Notes: a model not told the origin generated them from the letters alone. Positions 9,475 to 19,072 are shown, numbered from the stretch's first letter. The stretch: 64,000 bases of DNA from Lewinellaceae bacterium (GCA_020636255.1 JACJYE010000010.1:1-64000); one strand, 5' to 3'. Translations and numbers: made by a program.

Positions 9475-9954
9475 TTACCGGAACCGTTGCTTAAGCTGCC
9501 GGTCCAGCCATACCAGGCCGATCACGCCAAAGGATACGGCGGCAAGGACCGCCATGAATTGTGTAGGCAGGCCGTTCAGGGCGCTGGCCACAATATCTAT
9601 CTGAGAGGGTTCCGCGGCTTTTGGCGCCGATTCGGCGTATTGATAGGTGATGTAGGAATAACCCAGCATAAAAACGGCTGTCAGAGCCCCTAATATACTC
9701 CACTGGGTAGTCGTGAATAAAGGCCTGACGCTGAGTTTTTTATACAGGGAAGGCAGCCTGTCCATTACGTTGCGCACAAAACGCATGGAGGGTTGTTCGA
9801 GAGGCTGCTCTTTCAGGCTCTGGTGAAGTTTGAGGCGCTGTGCGTATGCAAGCCTGAAGGCAGTGTCTTCCGCCAGGAGCCGTTCCACCTCCGCCTTTTC
9901 TTCCGGAGTGCAAGCCCCGTCGATGTATTTCCAAAGCAATTCACTATTGTTCAT
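9475..9954 (-). CDS. Putative anti-sigma factor, membrane protein
   Basis: This 159-residue protein has a short N-terminal helical region containing DGACTPEEKAEVERLLAED, typical of the zinc-less anti-sigma N-terminus found in Bacteroidota. Two hydrophobic segments follow (about residues 83-105 and 130-150). It overlaps the upstream ECF sigma gene by four bases (ATGA), so the two are translationally coupled. That arrangement strongly suggests that it tethers and inhibits that sigma factor at the inner membrane until a signal releases it. The function is inferred from context and general architecture, since no catalytic motif is present. Confidence 0.72.
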   Translation of the reverse strand: MNNSELLWKYIDGACTPEEKAEVERLLAEDTAFRLAYAQRLKLHQSLKEQPLEQPSMRFVRNVMDRLPSLYKKLSVRPLFTTTQWSILGALTAVFMLGYSYITYQYAESAPKAAEPSQIDIVASALNGLPTQFMAVLAAVSFGVIGLVWLDRQLKQRFR

Positions 9955-10523
9955 AACAGATCCTGTATTTCAGCTTTTAACTGCCTGGTAAGGCTCTCTT
10001 TTAAGCTTTCCCGCAGGCGGTGTAGTTTTGTTTTCGCATTACTCACGGACAGCCCTATGATCTCTGCGGCTTCTTTTACGGGTTTTTCGTGTAAATAGAA
10101 GAGCGTGACCAACATGGCGTCTTCCGGTTTCAGCTTTTGTATAACTTCCTGAAGCTGCTCGCTGAGGTCTTGCTGGTGCGTTTCTTCTGCAGGGTTGCCC
10201 ATGCTGGTGTCCGCGATCTGCAGATAGGTATCACTATCGTCGATGGATGTGCTGTCCAGCTTTTTCCGGCGCGACGCATCCACCGCTGTGCGGTATGCTA
10301 TCGTATACAGCCAGGTGCTGAATTTGGACTTTCGCTCAAAAGCCCCCAGCATAGTATAAGCCTTTAAGAAGGCATCCTGTGCCGCTTCCTCCGCCTCTTC
10401 CCGTAAAGGCAGCACCCTGTGGGTTATGGTGAAAACGTAATGCTGGTAACGCTGCACCAACTGCTCGAACGCAGCCTGGTTACCCTTGAGGGTTTGCTCC
10501 ACCAGCCTAAGGTCTTCGTCCAT
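9951..10523 (-). CDS. RNA polymerase ECF-type sigma-70 factor
   Basis: This 190-residue ECF sigma factor has region 2 (FEQLVQRYQHYVFTITHRVL through EAAQDAFLKAYTML and FSTWLYTIAYRTAVDASRR, about residues 18-92) and region 4 (LVTLFYLHEKPVKEAAEIIG then VSNAKTKLHRLRESL, about 135-180). It directs RNA polymerase to a stress or envelope regulon. The start at 10523 (MDEDLRLVEQTL) matches typical family N-termini; an ATG four codons upstream (10535) is equally possible. The next gene is its probable anti-sigma factor. The divergent DUF6249-like membrane gene 177 bases away may be a target. Confidence 0.94.
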   Translation of the reverse strand: MDEDLRLVEQTLKGNQAAFEQLVQRYQHYVFTITHRVLPLREEAEEAAQDAFLKAYTMLGAFERKSKFSTWLYTIAYRTAVDASRRKKLDSTSIDDSDTYLQIADTSMGNPAEETHQQDLSEQLQEVIQKLKPEDAMLVTLFYLHEKPVKEAAEIIGLSVSNAKTKLHRLRESLKESLTRQLKAEIQDLL

Positions 10524-10700
10524 TTGATGCCGCATTTGCGTGACAAAGCTTTTGACGAGGTGCTGCCGCCGGATGGTTACAGTTTTTAAGCTGAAAATGT
10601 ATAACCCCCAGGAAAAAAGATCCCCGGTTTTGTAACCAACCTGAGCGCTGTGCTCGTCAAAGCCTCTGAACTCAAATTTACAAAACTAAATCCGAAGACA

Positions 10701-11048
10701 ATGGCCGGTATATTAATTCCTGTTTTAGCAATAGCTGGTTTCTGGGCGGCTGTTATAATTTTGGTTTACCTGTACTTTACTTCCAGGCACCGCGAGCGTA
10801 TGGCCCTCGTGGAACGCAACCTGGATGCCCGGATATTCTCAAAGGAAAGCAGGCTGGATAACGCACTGAAAATAGGCATCGTGGCGATCATGTCTGGTAT
10901 CGGCGTTTTTATGGGCTTTCTGCTCGATACCTGGGGCCTGCCCGGCGTCGTGGCCTATTTTACAACGGTTCTGATCTTCGGCGGCGCCGGCCTGGTCGGC
11001 TTTTACTACCTGGCCAAGCGCAAAGAAGAGGAAGACAAGGAAGTTTGA
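10701..11048 (+). CDS. Small DUF6249-like membrane protein
   Basis: This 115-residue protein has an N-terminal membrane segment (about residues 3-26), a basic cytoplasmic stretch with SRHRERMALVERNLD, two further hydrophobic segments (about 55-73 and 80-102) and a charged C-terminus (KRKEEEDKEV). The layout resembles DUF6249 proteins of Bacteroidota, which are often found next to ECF sigma/anti-sigma pairs. The ATG at 10701 was chosen because the hydrophobic segment begins directly after it; the 17 upstream codons start with a non-ATG codon. No biochemical role is known to me. Confidence 0.7.
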   Translation: MAGILIPVLAIAGFWAAVIILVYLYFTSRHRERMALVERNLDARIFSKESRLDNALKIGIVAIMSGIGVFMGFLLDTWGLPGVVAYFTTVLIFGGAGLVGFYYLAKRKEEEDKEV

Positions 11049-11139
11049 AAAACGGGCACACCCCGTAGTATTAGATGAGAATCCATTTGATGTCAGTAAG
11101 CTCGCTCAGGCTTTGGCCGGGCGGGCTTCTATGTTTGCC

Positions 11140-11172
11140 ACACCCCATCACCCAGTCACCCCATCACCCCCA
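11140..11172. repeat. Short tandem repeat spanning the methyltransferase stop codon
   Basis: Two copies of a roughly 16-base unit (CACCCCATCACCC plus a short linker) run through the 3' end of the SpoU-family methyltransferase gene. As a result its last residues (GGDGVTG) are encoded by the repeat. Simple GGTGATGGGGTGA-type repeats of this style are common in intergenic DNA of Bacteroidota. Confidence 0.6.
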
Positions 11173-11705
11173 AGTCCTCCCTCCAGCCCGGCCAAAAGCC
11201 CGTAAACCGCTATCGCCGTTGCCATGGCGACATTCATGGAAGTGTTCACCCCATACATTGGAACGTGGATGCTCGCCTGGCAGATATCAAGCAGATCGTG
11301 GGGGACGCCGTCCTTTTCGTTGCCGGCAACCAGGATGACAGGGCCCTGTGGCACGAACTCGGTATAGGGGATGCTGTTCTTCGTGATCTCCAGGGCGACC
11401 ATTTGCTGCTGGCTGGCCAGGCTTCTGGCCTCATCCATAGTTATGACGCTATGCGGCACATAGGCCAGGGCTGAGCGGGCAACCCGCCTGACGATCTTGC
11501 TGTCGAATAAGCCGGGCTCTCCAAGTGCCCAAATGTGCTGTAGCCGGGCGGCGTCGGCCAGGCGGAATAAAGCACCCAGGTTACGGGTATCTTCGACATA
11601 CCCCAGCAATAGGCTTAGAGGGTGTCGGTTTTCCGTTATTCCTCTTAGGAAGCCCTCCATGTCATCAGGGCGCTCGTCGTAAAAGTCTAGCTGCCTTTTA
11701 TCCAT
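11148..11705 (-). CDS. SpoU/TrmH-family RNA 2'-O-methyltransferase
   Basis: This 185-residue SPOUT methyltransferase has all three SpoU motifs: motif 1 DTRNLGALFRLADA (about residues 38-51), motif 2 VILVAGNEKDGVPHDLL (about 123-139) and motif 3 HVPMYGVNTSMNVAMATAI (about 147-165), which form the trefoil-knot SAM site. It would methylate a ribose 2'-OH in tRNA or rRNA; the exact target cannot be read from the sequence. The short N-terminus lacks the substrate-binding domain of RlmB, so TrmH-like is more apt. The very C-terminus is encoded by a short tandem repeat. It is flanked by unrelated genes. Confidence 0.88.
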   Translation of the reverse strand: MDKRQLDFYDERPDDMEGFLRGITENRHPLSLLLGYVEDTRNLGALFRLADAARLQHIWALGEPGLFDSKIVRRVARSALAYVPHSVITMDEARSLASQQQMVALEITKNSIPYTEFVPQGPVILVAGNEKDGVPHDLLDICQASIHVPMYGVNTSMNVAMATAIAVYGLLAGLEGGLGGDGVTG

Positions 11706-11732
11706 AACAGGCCGAAGTTAGCCAAAAAATAA

Positions 11733-11770
11733 ACTGCCTGCTCCCGGGAATGCGGCAAGGAGCAGGCAGT
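11733..11770 (-). terminator. Rho-independent terminator after the PorP/SprF gene
   Basis: A 12-base-pair perfect stem (11733-11744 with 11759-11770) encloses a 14-base loop. On the minus strand it is followed by TTTATTTTTT. It lies 66 bases past the stop of the PorP/SprF-like gene and would end transcription of the adhesin operon. Confidence 0.8.
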
Positions 11771-11835
11771 AGAATCAAATGCGATGAATTAGTCCTTTAA
11801 TATGCTAATTTTCAGCTAATAATGCAATACCTGCC

Positions 11836-12900
11836 CTAGAATTTGGGGCAGTTGACAGAGGTCCGCCAACGGGCAGGGTGGGTATAAATGAGCGAGACCT
11901 CAAAGGCGCCCCTCGAGTTGTTGGCCGCCGCCAGGCGCGATGCGGTGATGTCGTAGCTCAGCCCGAAATTCCAGCGCTCCATCTCGAGGATGGCACTGGC
12001 AATAATAGCATCCAGCGTAACGCCACTGTCCAGTTCGTTAGACATGTGTACCCAGCCCCCGGCGCGAATAGCTACTTCCTTCCAGTCGCGGTTGTTGTAC
12101 CGGAAATTGGCCCCGGCAGTGGTGCTGAAATAAGTGTTTTGCCCCATCACGGCAATGGCCGGTAATATGCTCAGTTCGGGCGTAAAAGGGATCTCCCCGC
12201 CGGCATGGCCTACCCAACGCGTATTCAGGTCATCCTTCCCGTCTTCCAGGAAAGATACGTTGGGGGTGTTCAGGTGGTGCAATGCGCCGCCGGCGTAAAA
12301 ACTGAAATTGGGGTCCAGGATCAAATACCACATCAGGCCGGCGTTGAAGTCCAGGTAAAGGCCCGTGCTCTGCTTGTCGAACGATTCTCCCGAATCGGCA
12401 TCGTAATCGACATACCCACCTTCTTCTACAAATTGCTGGCTGAACCACAGGCGCTGCCAGTTCAGGCCGTGCTGCCCGAAACCGAGCTGGGCGCCTGCGA
12501 TCAGGAACTGGTCGTATGTGGCATAGCGGTTGCCACCCAGTTGTTTCATATATGACCCGCCGATATTGGCCTTTACCCGGTGAAACTGGGAAATGCCCGC
12601 TTCATCGCGTAATACGCTAAGGCCGAACCCGGCATAATCGTCGTGCTGGACGCGCGAGCGCATGTCAAAACTCGCTGCTATGGTCCGGAATGGGTGGTTG
12701 CTCAGGATGCTGGAATACAATTCCCGGTAGTTGGCCACCAGGCGGAAACGGCCGTCGAAAAGGCCGATCATTGCCGGGTTCATTTCCAGCGGAGCGGCGT
12801 AGAACTGAGAAAAACGAGGGTCCTGTGCATGTGCTTGTTGTGGTGCGGTCAGGCTGAATGTGATACAGACAAGGGCAATAAGGGTAAAAGTAAAGCGCAT
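11836..12900 (-). CDS. PorP/SprF-family type IX secretion membrane protein
   Basis: This 354-residue outer-membrane protein has a signal peptide (cleavage after QQAHA) followed by the family start QDPRFSQFYAAPLEMNPAMIG. Beta-strand-rich sequence continues to the C-terminus. PorP/SprF proteins are coupled to SprB-like adhesins that carry a type B sorting domain, and serve their secretion or anchoring on the cell surface. The gene directly follows the 1836-residue SprB-repeat gene (83-base gap with an internal hairpin), the classic pairing. Which partner it serves is inferred from this adjacency. Confidence 0.93.
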   Translation of the reverse strand: MRFTFTLIALVCITFSLTAPQQAHAQDPRFSQFYAAPLEMNPAMIGLFDGRFRLVANYRELYSSILSNHPFRTIAASFDMRSRVQHDDYAGFGLSVLRDEAGISQFHRVKANIGGSYMKQLGGNRYATYDQFLIAGAQLGFGQHGLNWQRLWFSQQFVEEGGYVDYDADSGESFDKQSTGLYLDFNAGLMWYLILDPNFSFYAGGALHHLNTPNVSFLEDGKDDLNTRWVGHAGGEIPFTPELSILPAIAVMGQNTYFSTTAGANFRYNNRDWKEVAIRAGGWVHMSNELDSGVTLDAIIASAILEMERWNFGLSYDITASRLAAANNSRGAFEVSLIYTHPARWRTSVNCPKF

Positions 12901-12927
12901 AGCCTAGCTTTTTTTTGAGTGAAGAAA

Positions 12928-12967
12928 AGCGCAGTAGCCTCTCCGTTGGCCTTGAAGCTACTGCGCT
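12928..12967 (-). terminator. Intercistronic hairpin between adhesin and PorP genes
   Basis: An 11-base-pair perfect stem (12928-12938 with 12957-12967) is followed on the minus strand by TTTTCTTC. It lies between the giant adhesin gene and the PorP/SprF gene. It may act as a partial terminator that sets the ratio of the two products, or as an mRNA-stabilising hairpin. Confidence 0.65.
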
Positions 12968-12983
12968 GGCTTTTTTTGCTCAT

Positions 12984-15900
12984 TTATCGGATCAGGGTGG
13001 TTTCGCCCCGGAAGGCTTCCTGCATGCCATCCTGGTATTCTACAATAAGGTACCAGACGTAAACGCCGCCATTGGCGGGTTGGCCCCGGTAGTTCCCGTC
13101 CCATCCGGCGCTGGCGTCGTTGACCGCAAAACCGCCGTTCTGGAACAGAAGCTCTCCCCATCGGTCAAATATCTGGAAGCGCTTGACGGCCGTGCCGTTT
13201 TTGCCGTGAACGGTCAGCATGTCGTTGTGCCCGTCGCCGTTGGGGGTGAAACCCGTTGGCACCATTACGACCCGCTCTTTCTTGACGTATACGTGCACCT
13301 TGTCCGTGTCCTCACAGCCGTTCTCGTCGATGCCGTAAAGCTGATAAAGGATGGAGGTTTCCGGCGTTGCCATCGTGGAGATGCATTCCGTACAGCTCAG
13401 GTTGCCCTCGTAAGGGGCTTCCCAGACAAAATCGACGAGCCCTACGGCATTCTGCGCCGCCGCATTCAGCATTATACTGTCGCCAAGCTCGATGGTATAG
13501 CTGTCATCACCCGCGTCAACGGTGAAAGGAGCCGGGTCGGTAAGCGTGATCTCTTCCGTGTAAAGGCAGCCATTGGCATCTTTGAGGTATACGTCATAAG
13601 AGCCGCCTTTCAGGGCGATCAGCATGCTGGAGCCGGAGAAGAATGAATTATCCAGGCTGTAGCGGTATGGCGGGGTGCCACCCGAGGCGTCAACCGTGAT
13701 GGAACCGTCGCGGAACCCATAGCAGGTGGGGTCTTCCTTTTTGAGTGCCGCAGCCAGCAGATCCGGTTCTTCAATAGCCGCTTCTCCTTCTAATGTGCAA
13801 CCGTTCCGGTCGGTGATGGTGAGGCTATACACGCCCGCCGCCAGGTTCTCAAGGGCAGAGCTGCTGCTGCTGTTCGACCAACTGTATTGGTAACCCGGTA
13901 TGCCGCCGGAAGCTGAAGCAGTGATCCGCCCCGCTTTTTCGCCGTAACATTTATTGTCCTCGGCCTCAAAGGATAGCGCGAGTGCCGTTGGCTGATATAC
14001 CGTAGCCGTTGAAGTGTTGAAACAGCCCGTGGCATCCGTAACGGTCACGCCGTAGTTGCCTGCACTCAGATTGGACGCGGTGGCATCCTGTTGCCCGTCG
14101 TTCCAGTTGTAGGTGAAGGGCGCATGCTCTCCATCGACGTTGCTGGCCGTTATGGCGCCGTCGCTGCCGCCAAAGCAGGATACGCTGTCTACATCCAGCT
14201 GGAAAGTGATCAGTTGCGGCTGCTGCAGGTTTCGGGCCTTGGTGCGGGTACAGCCCTGGTTGTCCGTCACCGTTACGCTGTATGACTGCCCTCCGGCAAG
14301 GTTGTTGACGGTGGGGCCTGCCGCTCCGGTGCTCCAAACGATCGTATAATCCTGGATGGCCGTGCCGGCGCCCCCCGAGATCTCATTGATCCCCAGGCGG
14401 CCATCGGTGTAACCATTGCAGGATGGCGTGGTCGTGATGATGAAAAAGTCGATCTGCTCCAGGTCGGATGGCGTGATACTGGCCACCGCCTCACAACCGT
14501 TCACATCGGTAACGGTAACGGTATAAGGTATGGAATCCAGCCCGATAGCGGTAGCGGCCGTCTGGCCGTTGCTCCAGTGATACGTATAGCTGGAGCCGGT
14601 GCCGCCGGTGGCCATTACCGTGGCTTCGTTATCTTTTTCGCCAAAGCACCCCATTCGGCTTTGTACCGCCTCGGCATCGACGGCCTTTTCGGGTTCGGTA
14701 ATGGTGCTGGTAGCGCTTTCCTGGCATCCGTTGTGGTCCGTAACGGTGAGCCCGTAGGTGCCTGCTGCCAGGCCCGTAGCGATGGGGCCCGTCTGGCCGC
14801 CCTGCCACAGGTAGGTATATGGCGTAATGCCACCGTTCGTCGTTGCTGTGGAAACGCCGTCGTTCCCACCGGTACAGGCTACATCATCTTCGTCAAAGCT
14901 CAGGCTGAGCGCTTCAGGTTCGTTCACTTCGGCCTGGGTTGTGGCCTGGCATCCGTTGGCATCGGTGATGGTTATCGTGTAGGTGCCGGCAACAAGCATG
15001 GTAGCTGATTGGCCGATCTGCGCCAGCGGGTCATCCCAGAGATAAGTATAGTTGCCCGACCCACCGGAGGCATAAACCGCTGCATTGCCTGTGTTGCCAC
15101 CCTGGCAGCGCACGTTCGCTACGCTTACGGAATCGATGATGATGCTGGCCGGTGCACCTACCTCCGCACAGGCAGTAGCCTGGCATCCGTTGGCGTCCGT
15201 AACGGTTACGCAGTAATTGCCTGCCAGCAGGCTGCTCTGCGTAGCGCCGTTACCGCCGTTATCCCAGCTATACGACAGCGTGCCGTTGCCACCGCTGGCA
15301 AAGGCCTGTACGTTGCCATCGGCCAGGCCGGCGCAACTCGCATCTTCAGGCGTAAGCGATACTTCCAGCTCATCGGGCTCGGTGAGCGTTACCATAGCTG
15401 TTACCTCGCAGCCTTCGCTGTCGGTTACGGTCACCGTATAGTCGCCGGCACCCAGCCCTGATGCTGTGGCCGTCGTGGCGACTGGTGTTGTGCTCCATTG
15501 GTAGGTATAACCGCCATTACCCCCCTGAGGGCTTACCTGCGCTGCGCCGTTCTCATTGCCATGGCAGTCGATCAGCGTTGTGACCTGGGCGTCGGCGGCC
15601 AGAGGAGCAGGCTCCTGTATGGCGAAGAAAACCGTGTCCCGGCAACCCGAACCATCAACAACGGCGACGTAATAATCGCCTGCTATGAGGTTGGTGAATA
15701 TGCCATTGGACTGCGGCGTTGCGCTGCCGTTGAAGTAATACTGCACCGGGTTTTCGGCATTCTGGGCCTGCACACTGGCAGCGCCTTCATTGCCGCCGTT
15801 ACAGCTCACATCGACAGGCGTACCTAACAAGCTGGCCTGTAACAGGCAGCTCAGGGAAGTACAGGTTGCACTGCCGATGCCCTGCGCACAGGACAGGGTG

Positions 15901-18494
15901 CTGGGGTCGACGAAAACGCGGACTTCCAGGGTAACCTCGTCGCCGTAACTCAGGTTGTTGGCCGTAAACATGTACTGCGATACCGGGCCCTGCCAGCCTG
16001 ACGGCGAGCCGTTGGTGATGACGTTGTATTCGTATTCCGTAAAGCTGCCCACCTGCTCCCAGGTGAAGATCAGGTTGCCGCTGCCGTCATCCGCGCACTG
16101 CACGTTGGGGGCGGGGATGTCATTAACGACCGTGACGACTATCGTATCGGAATAGGAACAACCGTATGCGTCCTGCGTCGTGACGATGTAGTTGGTGGAT
16201 GTGTTGGGGCTGGCATCCGGGTTCGGGCAATTGTTACAGGAGAGCCCATTGCCCGTCCAGGTATATTGAATATCGTTGGTAGACAGAAATGTGATGGACC
16301 AGGATATGAACTCACCGACATCGTTGGGGGCAAAGGCATCGGAGGCCACCAGCTTCCAGTCGCCGTTGATCTGCGCGCCCATCAGGCTGTTCCAGTTGCC
16401 CTCTGGCCGGTATGTTCCGGTAAATGGGCCCGTCCCGCTCGTGATGGGCGTTGTGGCCGTGGGTGAAAAGCAGGTGTTGGCGTAGTTGTCGGAGCCGCCG
16501 CCATTGCCGGTGCTCAGCTCCAGAAGCTCACCGGATGGCGCCTCGAGGTATAGGTTGAGGTCTCCGTTCCAGTTGGTCTCAATATTGACGCAAACGGAGA
16601 TGATCTGGGTAAGCGGGTCCGTAATGGCGCCGGGGTTGATGCTGTTGACGTTGATCGCGGGCTCGAACGGATTGGCCGGAGGGTAGGTGGCCGCGCCGAA
16701 CGGTTCCTGGTTGATGGATTCGAACGTTACCTGCGTCTCCTGGGCTGAGGGTTGAGAAACATCAAGGTTGACCGTTTCACCTGCACATATAATGGTGTCG
16801 GGAACGGGCGCCAGGTTCTGAGCGCAGTTATAACAGTCGGGGTGGGTATGCGGTAAGACCGTAACGGCGATCGAGGTGTCGAACGTGCACCCGAAATCGT
16901 TGGTGATCCAGAAGTTGTAACTCGCCGTGCCGGCGTTCTCAGGCGAAACGGTGATATCCAGAGAATCGGCAGAGTAGTTGAGGATCGTCGGGTTGGGCTC
17001 CCAGCCGAAATCGACGGTCTGAGGGGTGAAAGTCTCCAGGTTGGGGTAGATGTCCGGAGCGAAATTGATACTCCACTCGAAGATCCAGCCGTTGTCGCTG
17101 CCCCACTGGTCCGACACGATGATGGTCCATTCCCCGTTCAACGGACATCCCAGCAGATTGCCTAGCGACTCATAAGAGGAGTAGTCGCCTGGCGGCAGGG
17201 TATATTCGACGGGCCCGCCGGGGTCGTGCGATTGGGCGTATGTCGTCCAGTCGCCGTTTGTGGCGTTAGGCGTCCAGCAGTAGTTATATCCCACGCCCTG
17301 GCCGGGAGGGAAAGGCGTATTGAAATCGTCCAGTTCGTACGGCACGCCCAGGAACACTTCATTGGCAATGAATTCCTGGTTCTGCAGGGTAACCTGCGTA
17401 CCGTCGGGGCACTGCAGAAAGATGTCGAGGTCGTACATCCAGGAGTGCTCCATATTGACACAGATGCCCAGCAAATCATCGATATCGGTTAATACCTGCC
17501 CGGGTGAGAAGTCGGTGAAGGAAATGCTGGTCTGGTACACCGCCCCGGTACCGTCGGGCAGGGGCAGGGAGTCGGAGCGCACGCCTGCGGTCTGGAAGGC
17601 CCCTTCCGTAAAGCGGGGCACCGAAAGCGATGCGCCGGACAGAATAGTGTCTATGGCGCCGGTGAGTTGGATCGTATCCCCCGGGCATAAAGGCCCCGGA
17701 ATGCCGCCGGGGTAGAACTCCGGAAGCGTGGAAATGCGCACCCGCTGGCTGAGGAAGTTGATGTTCTTACAGCCTTGTTGGTCGGTGATGGCCAGCTGTA
17801 CCGTATAACCGCCAGGCTCATCGTAAATGTGCGATACATCAGGCCCGACGGCCGAAGTGCCGTCTCCGAAATCCCAGACAAATTCGGACGTAAAATCGGA
17901 GTGGTTATACATGACCCCATTCTGAGGGTAAATGCCTTGCCCGGATAGAGTAATGCGTTGCCCCGGGCAGGCGTCGATCCAGCCCGTATCGGCTGGCGTT
18001 ACCGTTGGGTCGGAAGATACCAGGTCGACCAAAATGGTCTGACAGGCCTGAATGCAGTTAATGTCTGCACTCCAGCCTTCTCCTTGAACGCTACCGTCGG
18101 AGGTGAACGTAATGGTCAGGCACCCGGAAGGGTTGGCGGCAGTGGCCTGGATGATGAAAGTGTTGGCGCCGTAAAAATCGTCCGAACAGGACAACTGTGG
18201 AGCACCGGTGTTCATGCCGTCGTAGAAACACAAAAGGTCGCCGTCGGCAATATCAGAGTTGGAAAATACCAGTTGTACGTGAGACCCCTGGCCCGATTGC
18301 GGGCAGATGGTCATGGTCAGGTTTTCGTTGGGGCTGTAACTGTTTGTGTTGCTGCCGCTGTCCGTGAAAAAACCACCACAGGTATTGACCAGAGGCTGGT
18401 TGCCCATGGGGTAGGTTTGTGAAAAGGTCGGATAAGCGAGTAAGAGGGCACCGGCCGCCAGAATAGGCACTACATTCCGTGTAAAGATCCTCAT
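12984..18494 (-). CDS. Giant SprB-repeat surface adhesin with type B T9SS sorting domain
   Basis: This 1836-residue secreted protein has a signal peptide (residues 1-25), a CUB-like domain (about 35-150), a PKD domain (WDFGDGTSAVGPDVSHIYDE, about 155-255), two proprotein-convertase P-like domains (about 310-500 and 600-760), and a short Ig/fibronectin-like stretch. Ten SprB repeats follow (about 888-1660, each ending near TVTDxxGC), and a gliding-motility-associated C-terminal domain (VPTGFTPNGDGHNDML to the end) finishes the protein. The C-terminal domain routes it through the type IX secretion system. SprB-type proteins are mobile surface adhesins in gliding Bacteroidota. The downstream PorP/SprF gene is its expected partner. 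The role in gliding or adhesion is inferred from the family. Confidence 0.93.
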   Translation of the reverse strand: MRIFTRNVVPILAAGALLLAYPTFSQTYPMGNQPLVNTCGGFFTDSGSNTNSYSPNENLTMTICPQSGQGSHVQLVFSNSDIADGDLLCFYDGMNTGAPQLSCSDDFYGANTFIIQATAANPSGCLTITFTSDGSVQGEGWSADINCIQACQTILVDLVSSDPTVTPADTGWIDACPGQRITLSGQGIYPQNGVMYNHSDFTSEFVWDFGDGTSAVGPDVSHIYDEPGGYTVQLAITDQQGCKNINFLSQRVRISTLPEFYPGGIPGPLCPGDTIQLTGAIDTILSGASLSVPRFTEGAFQTAGVRSDSLPLPDGTGAVYQTSISFTDFSPGQVLTDIDDLLGICVNMEHSWMYDLDIFLQCPDGTQVTLQNQEFIANEVFLGVPYELDDFNTPFPPGQGVGYNYCWTPNATNGDWTTYAQSHDPGGPVEYTLPPGDYSSYESLGNLLGCPLNGEWTIIVSDQWGSDNGWIFEWSINFAPDIYPNLETFTPQTVDFGWEPNPTILNYSADSLDITVSPENAGTASYNFWITNDFGCTFDTSIAVTVLPHTHPDCYNCAQNLAPVPDTIICAGETVNLDVSQPSAQETQVTFESINQEPFGAATYPPANPFEPAINVNSINPGAITDPLTQIISVCVNIETNWNGDLNLYLEAPSGELLELSTGNGGGSDNYANTCFSPTATTPITSGTGPFTGTYRPEGNWNSLMGAQINGDWKLVASDAFAPNDVGEFISWSITFLSTNDIQYTWTGNGLSCNNCPNPDASPNTSTNYIVTTQDAYGCSYSDTIVVTVVNDIPAPNVQCADDGSGNLIFTWEQVGSFTEYEYNVITNGSPSGWQGPVSQYMFTANNLSYGDEVTLEVRVFVDPSTLSCAQGIGSATCTSLSCLLQASLLGTPVDVSCNGGNEGAASVQAQNAENPVQYYFNGSATPQSNGIFTNLIAGDYYVAVVDGSGCRDTVFFAIQEPAPLAADAQVTTLIDCHGNENGAAQVSPQGGNGGYTYQWSTTPVATTATASGLGAGDYTVTVTDSEGCEVTAMVTLTEPDELEVSLTPEDASCAGLADGNVQAFASGGNGTLSYSWDNGGNGATQSSLLAGNYCVTVTDANGCQATACAEVGAPASIIIDSVSVANVRCQGGNTGNAAVYASGGSGNYTYLWDDPLAQIGQSATMLVAGTYTITITDANGCQATTQAEVNEPEALSLSFDEDDVACTGGNDGVSTATTNGGITPYTYLWQGGQTGPIATGLAAGTYGLTVTDHNGCQESATSTITEPEKAVDAEAVQSRMGCFGEKDNEATVMATGGTGSSYTYHWSNGQTAATAIGLDSIPYTVTVTDVNGCEAVASITPSDLEQIDFFIITTTPSCNGYTDGRLGINEISGGAGTAIQDYTIVWSTGAAGPTVNNLAGGQSYSVTVTDNQGCTRTKARNLQQPQLITFQLDVDSVSCFGGSDGAITASNVDGEHAPFTYNWNDGQQDATASNLSAGNYGVTVTDATGCFNTSTATVYQPTALALSFEAEDNKCYGEKAGRITASASGGIPGYQYSWSNSSSSSALENLAAGVYSLTITDRNGCTLEGEAAIEEPDLLAAALKKEDPTCYGFRDGSITVDASGGTPPYRYSLDNSFFSGSSMLIALKGGSYDVYLKDANGCLYTEEITLTDPAPFTVDAGDDSYTIELGDSIMLNAAAQNAVGLVDFVWEAPYEGNLSCTECISTMATPETSILYQLYGIDENGCEDTDKVHVYVKKERVVMVPTGFTPNGDGHNDMLTVHGKNGTAVKRFQIFDRWGELLFQNGGFAVNDASAGWDGNYRGQPANGGVYVWYLIVEYQDGMQEAFRGETTLIR

Positions 18495-19072
18495 GAATGA
18501 CGATTTGGTATGTTTGATAATAGTTTAAGGGATAATAATCCTCCATTTCGGGAATACCGCTGATAGCAGCCTTTCCAAAGCTATGAGGCGAACACACGCT
18601 TCTGGGCGTATGGCCTGCCATTACACTGTATCACGTAGGGCTTTGATTGGAGCAGAAATGATAGTTGATGGCCATGGCCTGGCCTTTTGTTGAGAGGTAG
18701 TAAGGTGTTTATATCTTGGAACTGGAAGCCGTTATAAGCCTTGTTTTTATGGCTTTGTGGGTGCCTGATTCCTACTAGGGCTGAAACAAAGTTAGAAAAA
18801 AAAGAATAATTATTTCTATAAAAGTACTGCATAATGTTTACACTTTATCGTTTTTTGATCCCAGCCGCCGCTGTGCAAAAATATTCTATTGACTGAATTA
18901 TCCGCCGGCCTTCTTTTTTTATTTTTTTCGGATGCCCGACAAATATTTGGGAGAGGCCGGTTTTCAGGCTGGCAGGGAAATGGCCATGCCTTACTTTGCG
19001 GCCTGGCAGAACGGAGAATTTTGTAGTTTCGCAGTTCATTAGGCCCTCCAGGGCCCGAAAACCAGTATCATC
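18495..19072. other. 578-base divergent intergenic region
   Basis: This separates the adhesin gene (minus) from folD (plus) and must hold both promoters. It contains the palindrome GGCCATGGCC near 18670, an AT-rich A-run around 18795-18810, and TAGTTTCG at 19024-19031, a near match to the -7 box 42 bases before the folD ATG, though without a well-spaced -33 element. A minus-strand open frame across 18581-18832 does not look like protein. I see no RNA gene or repeat. Confidence 0.5.

Noticed and set aside
15009..15461. Long plus-strand open frames opposite the SprB-repeat gene (and similar antisense frames across most large genes)
   Set aside because: They are shadows of a GC-rich coding strand, have biased low-complexity translations, and lie fully inside a much better supported gene on the other strand.
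18581..18832. 83-residue minus-strand frame in the region upstream of the adhesin gene
   Set aside because: Irregular composition, no recognisable motif, and it fills the space needed for two divergent promoters.
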